A stretch of DNA of 5,231 nt from Rickettsiales bacterium (lineage in GTDB: Bacteria > Pseudomonadota > Alphaproteobacteria > Rickettsiales > UBA3002): assembly GCA_027489915.1 (NCBI GenBank), contig JAIXZB010000166.1, forward strand, positions 1 through 5,231. Reading direction: 5' to 3'. The notes beneath the pieces were generated by a model, which made no database searches, was not told the origin of the DNA, and saw nothing but the letters and a program-made list of their open reading frames with translations. The translations under genes were made by a program, and so were the position numbers. Below are positions 1 to 5,231 of the stretch, piece after piece; within the stretch, counting starts at the first letter, position 1, and each line of letters begins with the position of its first letter.

Positions 1-470
1 AGCGTCATCCCCGCTTGGCCTTCTGCAGGTTTTAGAAAGCGCGCTGTAAGCCCTCTGAACTGGGTTGTAAAATCGTGCCACGTATTCAGGTAACCAATCG
101 TAGGCTCCAAAAGTTTCTGTAATTCTGGATGTATCACCGCTTTCAACGTATTGGCATTTGGCAGCTGAGATTTTACTATACTCTCAAGCAGATGTGTGTG
201 CGCTGCCATCTCCGCTTGTGTACTCGCCCTTTTGAAAGCATTCATAAGCCCATGATGCGCTGCATCGTGTGCTTTCACCCATTCTGGATGTGCCAGATGG
301 TGTTCGAGATTCACCAGTTTTTCTGCCGCTTGAGGCGAAAGTATACGCTCTTTGAATCCCTCAATGAATGTACGCAACCCCGCAGCATCATGCTGCAAAA
401 GCTTAATGTTCCCTCCACCCAGCACATCTTCCGGGCTTGGAAGTGGGAATGAAAACAGCGTATCACGCAT
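1..470 (-). CDS. Unrecognised histidine-rich protein, N-terminal part (runs off left edge)
   Basis: This minus-strand frame is open from the window edge to an ATG at 470 and gives 156 whole codons beginning MRDTLFSFPLPSPEDVLGG. An in-frame TAA lies 15 bases upstream of that ATG with no other start between, so the start is well fixed. A weak AAAGG lies 12 bases before it. I do not recognise the family. The visible part looks soluble and mostly alpha-helical, with no signal peptide or membrane segment. It has 11 histidines in 156 residues, seven of them between residues 57 and 73 (EHHLAHPEW then HDAAHHG), plus HTH at 91-93. The pattern suggests metal binding, but no known site is matched. It is transcribed divergently from the zur-like gene across 111 bases and has its own promoter-like sequence there. 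The C-terminus and stop lie outside the window. Steady protein-like composition and the good start support a real gene; the function is unknown. Confidence 0.75.
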   Translation of the reverse strand, partial: MRDTLFSFPLPSPEDVLGGGNIKLLQHDAAGLRTFIEGFKERILSPQAAEKLVNLEHHLAHPEWVKAHDAAHHGLMNAFKRASTQAEMAAHTHLLESIVKSQLPNANTLKAVIHPELQKLLEPTIGYLNTWHDFTTQFRGLTARFLKPAEGQAGMT

Positions 471-510
471 CGGTTTATTGTGCCTTTAATTTGCATTATG
501 ATTGCGCCCT

Positions 511-539
511 AATGTAAGAATTGCCAGTGTGCCTGTAAA
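511..539 (-). promoter_or_regulatory. Putative sigma70-type promoter of the leftward gene
   Basis: On the minus strand TTTACA (534-539) is followed by a 17-base spacer and TACATT (511-516), matching 5/6 and 4/6 of the sigma70 consensus at ideal spacing. The -10 lies about 40 bases upstream of the ATG at 470. Its -35 falls inside the spacer of the rightward promoter, so the two polymerases could not bind together. This is a pattern match only, with no transcript evidence. Confidence 0.45.
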
Positions 540-549
540 GCCGTATGTT
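521..549 (+). promoter_or_regulatory. Putative sigma70-type promoter of the zur-like gene
   Basis: TTGCCA (521-526), a 17-base spacer and TATGTT (544-549) match 5/6 and 4/6 of the sigma70 consensus at the optimal distance. Transcription would start near 556, leaving a leader of about 25 bases before the ATG at 582. The -10 overlaps the palindrome at 546-560, which is the usual geometry for a repressor that blocks polymerase binding. Confidence 0.55.
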
Positions 550-560
550 ACAGTGTAACA
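546..560. promoter_or_regulatory. Perfect palindrome, probable Zur operator
   Basis: TGTTAC-AGT-GTAACA is a perfect 6-bp inverted repeat around a 3-base centre. It covers most of the -10 of the zur-like gene and the expected transcription start. Size, AT-rich half-sites and position fit a Fur-family dimer site, and proteobacterial Zur boxes have a similar TGTTAT/ATAACA-like form. The site ends 21 bases before the zur-like start codon. It also lies 6 bases upstream of the -35 of the leftward gene, so it could affect both directions. The symmetry is seen directly; assignment to Zur is inferred from adjacency and resemblance. Confidence 0.6.
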
Positions 561-581
561 AAACATTAACATAGAGGCCCT

Positions 582-977
582 ATGTCACGTCCGTCCAGCT
601 TACCCAGGCATCCACGCGAGATGATTCTTGCTTTATTACGCAAGAGCAAAACCCCGCTCACCGCCTATAGCTTGCTCGAAACATTGAAACCCAAAGGCAT
701 CAAAAGTGCGCCCATCATTTACCGCGCACTGGCAGAGCTCGAAAAGCAAGGCAGTGTTCATAAAATTAAAGAACTGGCGTCTTACGTAGCATGCGCCTGT
801 GCGCATACACACCAGCACGCACTTACTGTACTAACCGTATGCGGCGATTGCCATGCAGTAAAGGAACTGCACGATCACACCGTCATGCAGCACATCGAAG
901 CCCTGATTCCTCTGGGCATTCACTTGAAATCACGTGCGGTTGTAGAGCTCCCCATCACCTGTGACAGCTGCTCTTAG
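582..977 (+). CDS. zur: Zur, zinc-responsive Fur-family transcriptional repressor
   Basis: This is a complete 131-residue Fur-family protein. Zur represses zinc-uptake genes as a zinc-loaded dimer in the cytoplasm. Residues about 10-62 form the winged helix, with the recognition helix in SAPIIYRALAELEKQGSVHKI (42-62), close to the family's P-T-V-Y-R-A-L pattern. The dimerisation half carries the structural zinc pairs C87-x2-C90 and C127-x2-C130; their separation matches my recollection of E. coli Zur. The regulatory zinc ligands of E. coli Zur also have aligned counterparts: H60, C71, H79 and E95 (in CHAVKE). This favours Zur over Fur, PerR or Irr. It is shorter than E. coli Zur, ending one residue after the last cysteine and lacking a His-rich tail. 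The ATG at 582 is preceded by AGAGG at only 4 bases, somewhat close; ATG at 621 would cut into the winged helix. A palindrome over its promoter suggests autorepression. No znu-type transporter gene is visible nearby. Confidence 0.92.
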   Translation: MSRPSSLPRHPREMILALLRKSKTPLTAYSLLETLKPKGIKSAPIIYRALAELEKQGSVHKIKELASYVACACAHTHQHALTVLTVCGDCHAVKELHDHTVMQHIEALIPLGIHLKSRAVVELPITCDSCS

Positions 978-1186
978 TAACAGGCCTATTTTAACAGAAA
1001 CTCTGCACTTGCGCGCGATTTCCAACTGTTGTGCGTAACATTTATGCATAGGCAGCAGAAAATCCACACCAAAACCTCCCATGTTACGTGCCTAAGCCGC
1101 ATAAAAGTTGGGTTTTTATGGTAGTATTATCGAAATATTAACCACTCGCGATTACCCTGATTAGGCCCCACTCGGAAAATGCCCTC
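978..1186. other. Intergenic spacer between zur and the exoprotein gene
   Basis: No gene is visible in these 209 bases. No strong terminator follows zur: there is no GC-rich stem with a T tract. Two weak inverted repeats occur: CGTAACAT (1034-1041) with ATGTTACG (1081-1088), 39 bases apart, and CATAAAA (1100-1106) with TTTTATG (1114-1120) around a 7-base loop. The AT-rich 1113-1140 stretch holds TATTAT (1125-1130), a possible -10 for the exoprotein gene, but I find no good -35 at the right distance. A promoter is likely here given the gap, but it cannot be placed with confidence. Confidence 0.5.
1100..1120. repeat. Small AT-rich hairpin upstream of the exoprotein gene
   Basis: CATAAAA and TTTTATG can pair as a 7-bp stem with a 7-base loop (GTTGGGT). 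Only one G-C pair is present and no T run follows, so it is a poor intrinsic terminator. It may be chance in AT-rich promoter DNA. Confidence 0.25.
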
Positions 1187-1258
1187 ATGAATCGTCTTCG
1201 CATAGCTCTCGTCTGCACTTCCGCGCTCGTGGGCCTCGCCCCACAGGTTGCACTCAGC
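1187..1258 (+). other. Sec signal peptide of the exoprotein
   Basis: The first 24 residues have a short basic start (two arginines at 3 and 5), a hydrophobic core (IALVCTSALVGLA) and an ALS motif before LPEGG, giving a plausible signal peptidase I site after S24. No long N-terminal extension of the ESPR type found in some large TpsA proteins is present. This supports the ATG at 1187. Confidence 0.8.
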
Positions 1259-4200
1259 TTGCCCGAAGGCGGCGTGGTGGCGGCAGGCAGTGCGACGATT
1301 AACACGGGTGCTGCGAATGTCGATATCACCCAAAGCAGCGAAAAAGCGATTATCGATTGGCGCGGGTTCGATATTGCACCAAGCGAGACCGTGCAATTCA
1401 ATCAACCTTCTGCAAACGCACTCACCCTCAACCGCGTGGGCAGCACTGCGCCCAGTAGCATCGATGGGCAACTGCGCGCCAATGGTAATATCATCATCGT
1501 CAATCCCAACGGCGTGGTGTATGGCAACAATGCTCGTGTAGATGTGGGTGGCCTTATCACTAGCACATCCGATAGCGGCAACGATGCCTTCATGCAATCC
1601 GCCACACCTGTGTTCGATATTGCAGGTAAGCCGGATGCAATCATTCAAAACGATGGACGCATCACTGCGCATAATGCAGGGCTGGTCGGGCTGGTTGCAC
1701 CGCAGGTTATCAATAATGGATTGATAGAAGCGCATCTCGGACGCGTCACTCTCGCCTCGGGTGATAGGTTCACGCTCGATTTAGCGGGCGATGGTATTAC
1801 CAACATTGCCGTCACAGGCGAAATGCATTCGCAGCTTGTGCGCAACACAGGCTCCATTATTGCCGATGGTGGCTCTATCCTCCTCACCGCCGCCGCAGCG
1901 CGTGATACAGTCGATAGCCTAATTGAAAACACAGGTGTGCTTCGCGCCACCACGGTCGGTGAATCCGAAGGCTCTATAGTGCTCTATGCCGAGGGCAGCA
2001 ATGCAGTTATCCAAAATGATGCTGCGCAGAAAAATATCAAGCAAGGCCGCAGTACCGTCATCAATAGCGGCGTTATTGATGTATCGGGTAATGATGCAAA
2101 CGAAAAAGCGGGTCGCGTACAACTGCTTGGCGATCAAGTGGCGCTGCTGAGTGGCGCGCTTATTAACGCCACTGGCTGGGCGGGTGGTGGCGATGTGAAA
2201 GTAGGTGGTGATTTCTTTGGTCAAGGTACCACCCCCACCGCCATTTCTACCATCATGCAAACAAACAGCGTTATCGATACTAGCAGCCTCATGACGGGCG
2301 ATGCAGGGTCTGTCGTGCTATGGGCGGATACTAATACCACCTTCGCAGGCGATATCCGTGCCGATGCCAAAGGTGAAGTTGGCGATGGTGGATTTGTCGA
2401 AACTTCTGGCAAAGCCATTCTCAATGCGTATGGCACGGTCAGTGCTACCTCGCGTCGCGGGCGGCGCGGCGAATGGTATCTCGATCCTGCAAATATCACT
2501 ATCACAACAGCTAATGCAAACATCAGCGGCGGGCCAAACTTTACTCCCACAGCTTCAGGTTCCACTGTGAGCGTGGCAAGTATTCTTGCAAGCCTTGATA
2601 ACAATATCGACGTCACCATCACTACTGGCGGTGACGTATTTGCAGGTAACGGCGATATTACGGTTAGTAATGCTATTACCACTACGGGTACTGGCAGCTT
2701 AACGCTCAGCGCTTACCGTAACATCACCGTCAATGCAGCCATCACCCTCAACACAGGCGCACTCACTCTGCGTGCTAACAACGCCAATCTCGGTAGCGGC
2801 GCCATTGTCGTTAATGCGGGTATTTCTACAGGCGGCGGTAATATCACCATGGGTGGCGGTAATGGCGCCATTACTGCGAGCAATGGCTACGCTATTGGTA
2901 ATAGCTCAGCACTCATGGGCGTTGGTATTTACGGTAATGTGAATGCTGGTGGAGGTAACATTTTAATCAATGGCCAGGCCTCTGCAACAAGCGGCTTTGC
3001 ACATGGTGTAAATGTTGGCAGTGGCGGCTCTTTAACCACAACCAATAATGGCGCTATTACCGTTAATGGTATCGGCGGGGGTGACGCAGCAAGCGGTCAA
3101 ACCATGGGGGTTTTTGTCAATAACAATGGCAGCATCACCACGCAAAATGGAAATATCACACTCACCGGAACAGGCGGTGCAGGCATACAAGCCATAGGTG
3201 TTGTTACAAGCAGTACCGGTGCAGCTATCAGTACCTCTGGTGCTGGTAACATTATCATTACCGGAACAGGCGGCGCTTCTGTAAATACGGGAAATCATGG
3301 CATTTCATCGAATATTTCCAATGGTATCCGCACTACTGGAGGTGGAAATATCACACTCAATGGCACGAAGGGGGGCAGTACTTCTGCAGGCTATAACGCT
3401 GGTGCAAGTAATGGGGTTATTACCTCTGGAACGGGAAGCATATTTCTGTATGCAGATACTCTTGCGCTCGGCCTTGCAAATAGTCTTAACAGCGCGGCAG
3501 GATTAACGATTGCTCCCCTCACCAGCACCACCATGGCAGTGGGAACGACTGGTAGCACGCTCAATCTCTCCAATGCTGATTTAGCCAACATCACCGCTGC
3601 ATCGTATACTTTTGGCTCCATTACCACAGGTAATCTCACGATAAATACTACGCGCGATTTTGCTAATAGTAACGTCACCTTCCTCTCAGGAAACGATATC
3701 ATCCTTGCGGGCACACTTACCAAAGCAACAGGTGCGAGTGCAGCAAATTATATCTTCCGTGCTTACGGCAATATATTTAATAGTAGCAATGCTGGCATCA
3801 CCACCTCTAACGGAACCACAAATATAACGCTGCAATCCGACTTTGATGGGAATAATAGTGGTGCAATCTCACTCTCAGGCGGCAGCATCGGAAGCGCGGG
3901 GGGCACCATCACCATAGGTGGTGGCACAGGCACCATCACAGGATCTACACTCAATGCAGATGGGAGCATTGCAACAGCCGCAAGTGGATTTGCAAGAGGC
4001 AATGCGAGTCAGGTATCGGGGGTAAACATAAACGCTGCTCTCAGTGCAGCAGGCGGTAATATCCTCATCAATGGCCGAGGCTTTGGGGGCACCACAAATG
4101 ATAATTATGGTGTTGTCATAAATGCAGTAGCCGTAAGCACCTCAGGGCTGGGCACCATCAATATAAATGGTATTGGCGGTGGAATCACAAATAGCGCCAA

Positions 4201-5231
4201 TAATCATGGCGTCATCTTCACATCTGGTGGCACCGCAACCACTGCGAGTGGGGCTCTCTCAGTTACTGGAATTGGAGGGGGTGCAGGAACGGGTATCGCC
4301 AATACTGGCATAAGCATTACCAGCGCAAACAGTGGGCTCAGATCTGGATCTGGCCAAATTTCGGCATATGGCGAAGGCGGCAATGATACAGGTTCTGGAC
4401 AGAACCAACACGGCATACTGTTGAGCAGCATCAATAGCATCATCGGAAATGGCGGGCTGCTCCTACACGGCAAGGCGGGTAATGCCAACGGTACCACTGG
4501 TAATAATTATGGATTCATCAATTCAGGCACCATCGCCATGACGGGTGGCTCCATTACCCTCAACGCATATAGTACTACGGGAACGAATAACGCCGTAGCT
4601 AATTACGGTGCTTTTATTCAAGGTAATATTGCTACGGTAAATAACACTATCACTATCAACACATTTGGCTCCGCTTCTGGCACTTCAAGACTTGCCTATC
4701 GCATGAGCGCTGGAACCATTGAAAGCGGTACTGGTGCCATTACCATTCGCGCCGAAAGCACAGGATCGGCCAATGATATTAATATCAGCGGAGGCTCCAT
4801 CGGTAGCGGAACCACAAGTGGCGACATCACTATACTTGCCAACGATATTTCTGCCTTTGGTGGCGGCAGCATTAATACAACGGGTGTTCTCACGTTTGCC
4901 GCACGCACCGGCGTTACGATGGGTCTGGGAACAGGCAGTAACAGCCTTCAAATAACCGATGCCATGCTCGCACAACTAAACGGTGGGTCGTATGTGTTTG
5001 GGTCGACCAATACGGGCGATTTCACCCTCAATACCGGCTATAACTTTGCAGATAAAAGCGTCACCTTTCTCTCAGGCGGAAATATCATACTGGCAGGCAC
5101 GCTCACCAAGGCAACAGGTGCAGGTACAGCAAATTATATCTTCCGTGCTTATGGCGACATAACGAATAGCAGCAGTGCGGGTATATCAACCAATACTGGC
5201 ATAAGTAATATTACCATCCAGTCAGACTTTG
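1187..5231 (+). CDS. Filamentous-haemagglutinin-like TpsA exoprotein, N-terminal 1348 codons (runs off right edge)
   Basis: One frame is open from ATG 1187 to the window end without a stop. The ATG follows GGAAA at 8 bases; an in-frame TAA at 1139 precedes it with no other ATG, GTG or TTG start between. Residues 1-24 are a signal peptide (MNRLRIALVC..., cleavage near ALS-LPEGG). The two-partner-secretion domain follows, with ITQSSEKAIIDWRGFDI (47-63), NPNGV (106-110) and NTGSIIADGGSILLTA-type strands up to about residue 260. WYLDPANITI begins at residue 430, a motif common in large TpsA and autotransporter passengers. From about residue 553 the protein is built of Gly/Asn/Thr/Ser/Ile-rich beta-helix-type repeats at two size levels. 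The only cysteine is C10 in the signal peptide, as expected for a protein that folds outside the cell. By family, such proteins are exported through the inner membrane by Sec and the outer membrane by a TpsB barrel, and often mediate adhesion. The partner, C-terminus and binding target are not visible, so adhesin is a family-level inference. An autotransporter with a C-terminal barrel is not excluded. Confidence 0.94.
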   Translation, partial: MNRLRIALVCTSALVGLAPQVALSLPEGGVVAAGSATINTGAANVDITQSSEKAIIDWRGFDIAPSETVQFNQPSANALTLNRVGSTAPSSIDGQLRANGNIIIVNPNGVVYGNNARVDVGGLITSTSDSGNDAFMQSATPVFDIAGKPDAIIQNDGRITAHNAGLVGLVAPQVINNGLIEAHLGRVTLASGDRFTLDLAGDGITNIAVTGEMHSQLVRNTGSIIADGGSILLTAAAARDTVDSLIENTGVLRATTVGESEGSIVLYAEGSNAVIQNDAAQKNIKQGRSTVINSGVIDVSGNDANEKAGRVQLLGDQVALLSGALINATGWAGGGDVKVGGDFFGQGTTPTAISTIMQTNSVIDTSSLMTGDAGSVVLWADTNTTFAGDIRADAKGEVGDGGFVETSGKAILNAYGTVSATSRRGRRGEWYLDPANITITTANANISGGPNFTPTASGSTVSVASILASLDNNIDVTITTGGDVFAGNGDITVSNAITTTGTGSLTLSAYRNITVNAAITLNTGALTLRANNANLGSGAIVVNAGISTGGGNITMGGGNGAITASNGYAIGNSSALMGVGIYGNVNAGGGNILINGQASATSGFAHGVNVGSGGSLTTTNNGAITVNGIGGGDAASGQTMGVFVNNNGSITTQNGNITLTGTGGAGIQAIGVVTSSTGAAISTSGAGNIIITGTGGASVNTGNHGISSNISNGIRTTGGGNITLNGTKGGSTSAGYNAGASNGVITSGTGSIFLYADTLALGLANSLNSAAGLTIAPLTSTTMAVGTTGSTLNLSNADLANITAASYTFGSITTGNLTINTTRDFANSNVTFLSGNDIILAGTLTKATGASAANYIFRAYGNIFNSSNAGITTSNGTTNITLQSDFDGNNSGAISLSGGSIGSAGGTITIGGGTGTITGSTLNADGSIATAASGFARGNASQVSGVNINAALSAAGGNILINGRGFGGTTNDNYGVVINAVAVSTSGLGTININGIGGGITNSANNHGVIFTSGGTATTASGALSVTGIGGGAGTGIANTGISITSANSGLRSGSGQISAYGEGGNDTGSGQNQHGILLSSINSIIGNGGLLLHGKAGNANGTTGNNYGFINSGTIAMTGGSITLNAYSTTGTNNAVANYGAFIQGNIATVNNTITINTFGSASGTSRLAYRMSAGTIESGTGAITIRAESTGSANDINISGGSIGSGTTSGDITILANDISAFGGGSINTTGVLTFAARTGVTMGLGTGSNSLQITDAMLAQLNGGSYVFGSTNTGDFTLNTGYNFADKSVTFLSGGNIILAGTLTKATGAGTANYIFRAYGDITNSSSAGISTNTGISNITIQSDF
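1259..1966 (+). other. TPS / haemagglutination activity domain
   Basis: Residues about 25-260 carry the hallmarks of the TpsA secretion domain: an LPEGG start, a GSATI strand, SSEKAIIDWRGFDIAPSE, FNQPSANALTLNRV, a SSIDGQLRANGNIIIVNPNGV block and VDVGGLITST. Short strands like NDGRITAHNAGLVGLVAPQV and NTGSIIADGGSILLTA follow. In the family this domain is recognised by the POTRA domains of the TpsB partner and starts the right-handed beta-helix. The right boundary is approximate. Confidence 0.85.
2954..3457 (+). repeat. Short beta-helix repeat array 1 (five units)
   Basis: Units begin at 2954, 3050, 3149, 3245 and 3344, and the strand GSIFLYADTL at 3434 ends the array. Spacing is 30-33 codons. 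Each starts with a strand such as GNILING, GAITVNG, GNITLTG, GNIIITG or GNITLNG, is usually followed by a Gly-rich turn, and most have a later HGV/MGV/HGI-type step. The pattern fits successive turns of a beta-helix. Confidence 0.8.
3500..3845 (+). repeat. Closing cassette, copy 1 (115 codons)
   Basis: Residues 772-886 align without gaps to the segment from 4886, an offset of exactly 1386 bases. Shared stretches include the L-x-x-L-x-x-x-SY-x-FGS motif, VTFLSG, IILAGTLTKATGA, ANYIFRAYG and NIT-(L/I)-QSDF. The N-terminal half (LTI...LNLSNADLANIT) resembles a common strand-turn motif of large bacterial exoproteins. Bases 3741-3765 are identical to 5127-5151. Confidence 0.85.
4055..4882 (+). repeat. 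Short beta-helix repeat array 2 (eight units)
   Basis: Units begin at 4055, 4151, 4250, 4352, 4454, 4547, 4643 and 4733, and the strand GDITILANDI at 4820 ends the array. Spacing is 29-34 codons. Strand starts include GNILING, GTINING, GALSVTG, GQISAYG, GLLLHGK and GSITLNA. The step motif is notably regular in the first part: NYGV, NHGV, NTGI, QHGI, NYGF. The last two units lose the HG/YG step and are more diverged. Confidence 0.8.
4886..5231 (+). repeat. Closing cassette, copy 2 (cut by window edge)
   Basis: It starts VLTFAARTGVTMGLGTG and continues through LAQLNGGSYVFGS, VTFLSGGNIILAGTLTKATGA, ANYIFRAYG and ITIQSDF, matching copy 1 position for position over 346 bases. The N-terminal half is clearly more diverged than the C-terminal half, where a 25-base run is identical at DNA level. 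Confidence 0.85.

Larger units (their letters stand above)
2843..3907 (+). repeat. Long super-repeat, first copy (about 355 codons)
   Basis: The copy opens with the cassette ITMGGGNGAIT...GYAIGNSS...GV (residues 553-589), continues with an array of short beta-helix units from 2954, and closes with the cassette GLTIAPLTSTT...YIFRAYG...LQSDFD from 3500. The same order recurs from 3908. Copies differ by a 12-residue insertion in the opening cassette and by three short units in the array. Confidence 0.8.
3908..5231 (+). repeat. Long super-repeat, second copy (incomplete at window edge)
   Basis: It opens with ITIGGGTGTITGS...GFARGNAS...GVNI (from residue 908), followed by GGNILINGRG, the same phrase that begins the array of the first copy (GGNILINGQA). 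The closing cassette begins at 4886 and is still matching when the window ends at 5231. Further copies beyond the edge are likely. Confidence 0.8.

Noticed and set aside
129..452. Plus-strand 107-codon frame opposite the leftward gene
   Set aside because: It is rich in Cys, His, Trp and Arg in a non-protein-like way and lies antisense to a frame with better composition and a fixed start; treated as a shadow.
582..977. Fur, PerR or Irr instead of Zur
   Set aside because: The alignment of H60, C71, H79 and E95 and the spacing of the two CxxC pairs match Zur best; an iron or peroxide sensor would be expected to use a different ligand set.
1100..1120. AT-rich hairpin as a rho-independent terminator for zur
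   Set aside because: The stem has a single G-C pair and no T tract follows; it lies more than 120 bases past the zur stop.
1127..1735. Minus-strand 202-codon frame across the exoprotein start
   Set aside because: It is antisense to the signal peptide and TPS domain, whose motifs are unmistakable. Long antisense frames recur along this gene because its codon use makes reverse stops rare.
2221..4497. Several minus-strand frames of 79-153 codons rich in Pro, Val, Leu and Met
   Set aside because: The composition is what results from reading Gly/Asn/Thr-rich codons backwards; the frames have no domains and follow the repeats of the sense gene.
2954..4882. Repeat arrays as CRISPR or non-coding satellite
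   Set aside because: The repeats are degenerate at DNA level, keep one open reading frame and conserve amino acids, so they are protein repeats.

Overview
The window looks like a piece of a Gram-negative, probably proteobacterial chromosome with roughly balanced base composition. I favour an alphaproteobacterium, but weakly: this rests on the style of the large exoprotein, and no rRNA or other marker is present. The Gram-negative call is firmer, because the right three quarters of the window encode a two-partner-secretion (TpsA) exoprotein, a class exported across an outer membrane.

Layout. (1) 1-470, minus strand: the N-terminal 156 codons of an unrecognised, histidine-rich protein that runs off the left edge. 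(2) 471-581: a compact divergent intergenic region with two overlapping sigma70-like promoters and a perfect 15-bp palindrome (6-3-6) over the -10 of the rightward promoter. (3) 582-977, plus: a complete 131-residue Fur-family regulator. It keeps all eight metal ligands expected of the zinc sensor Zur, so I call it zur. (4) 978-1186: a 209-base spacer with two weak inverted repeats and no gene. (5) 1187-5231 and beyond, plus: the first 1348 codons of a very large secreted adhesin-like protein. It has a signal peptide, a TPS/haemagglutination N-terminal domain with an NPNGV motif, a WYLDP motif, and then a long, nearly uncharged Gly/Asn/Thr/Ser/Ile-rich repeat region with no cysteine.

The most structured part is the repeat region, which has two levels. 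Units of about 29-34 residues, with a G-x-I-x-hydrophobic-x-G strand and usually an (H/Y)G-hydrophobic step, form two arrays. Each array is preceded by a GGGxGxIT cassette and followed by a 115-residue cassette. Five short units fill the first array and eight fill the second. The closing cassettes are exactly 1386 bases apart with no indels and share a 25-base identical block. This suggests growth by duplication of a large block plus gain or loss of whole short units.

How the genes relate. Zur probably represses its own promoter through the palindrome and may also affect the divergent histidine-rich gene. Any link between zinc and the adhesin is only a possibility raised by adjacency. The TpsB transporter that would export the adhesin is not in the window. 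I see no RNA genes, mobile elements, CRISPR arrays or clear terminators.
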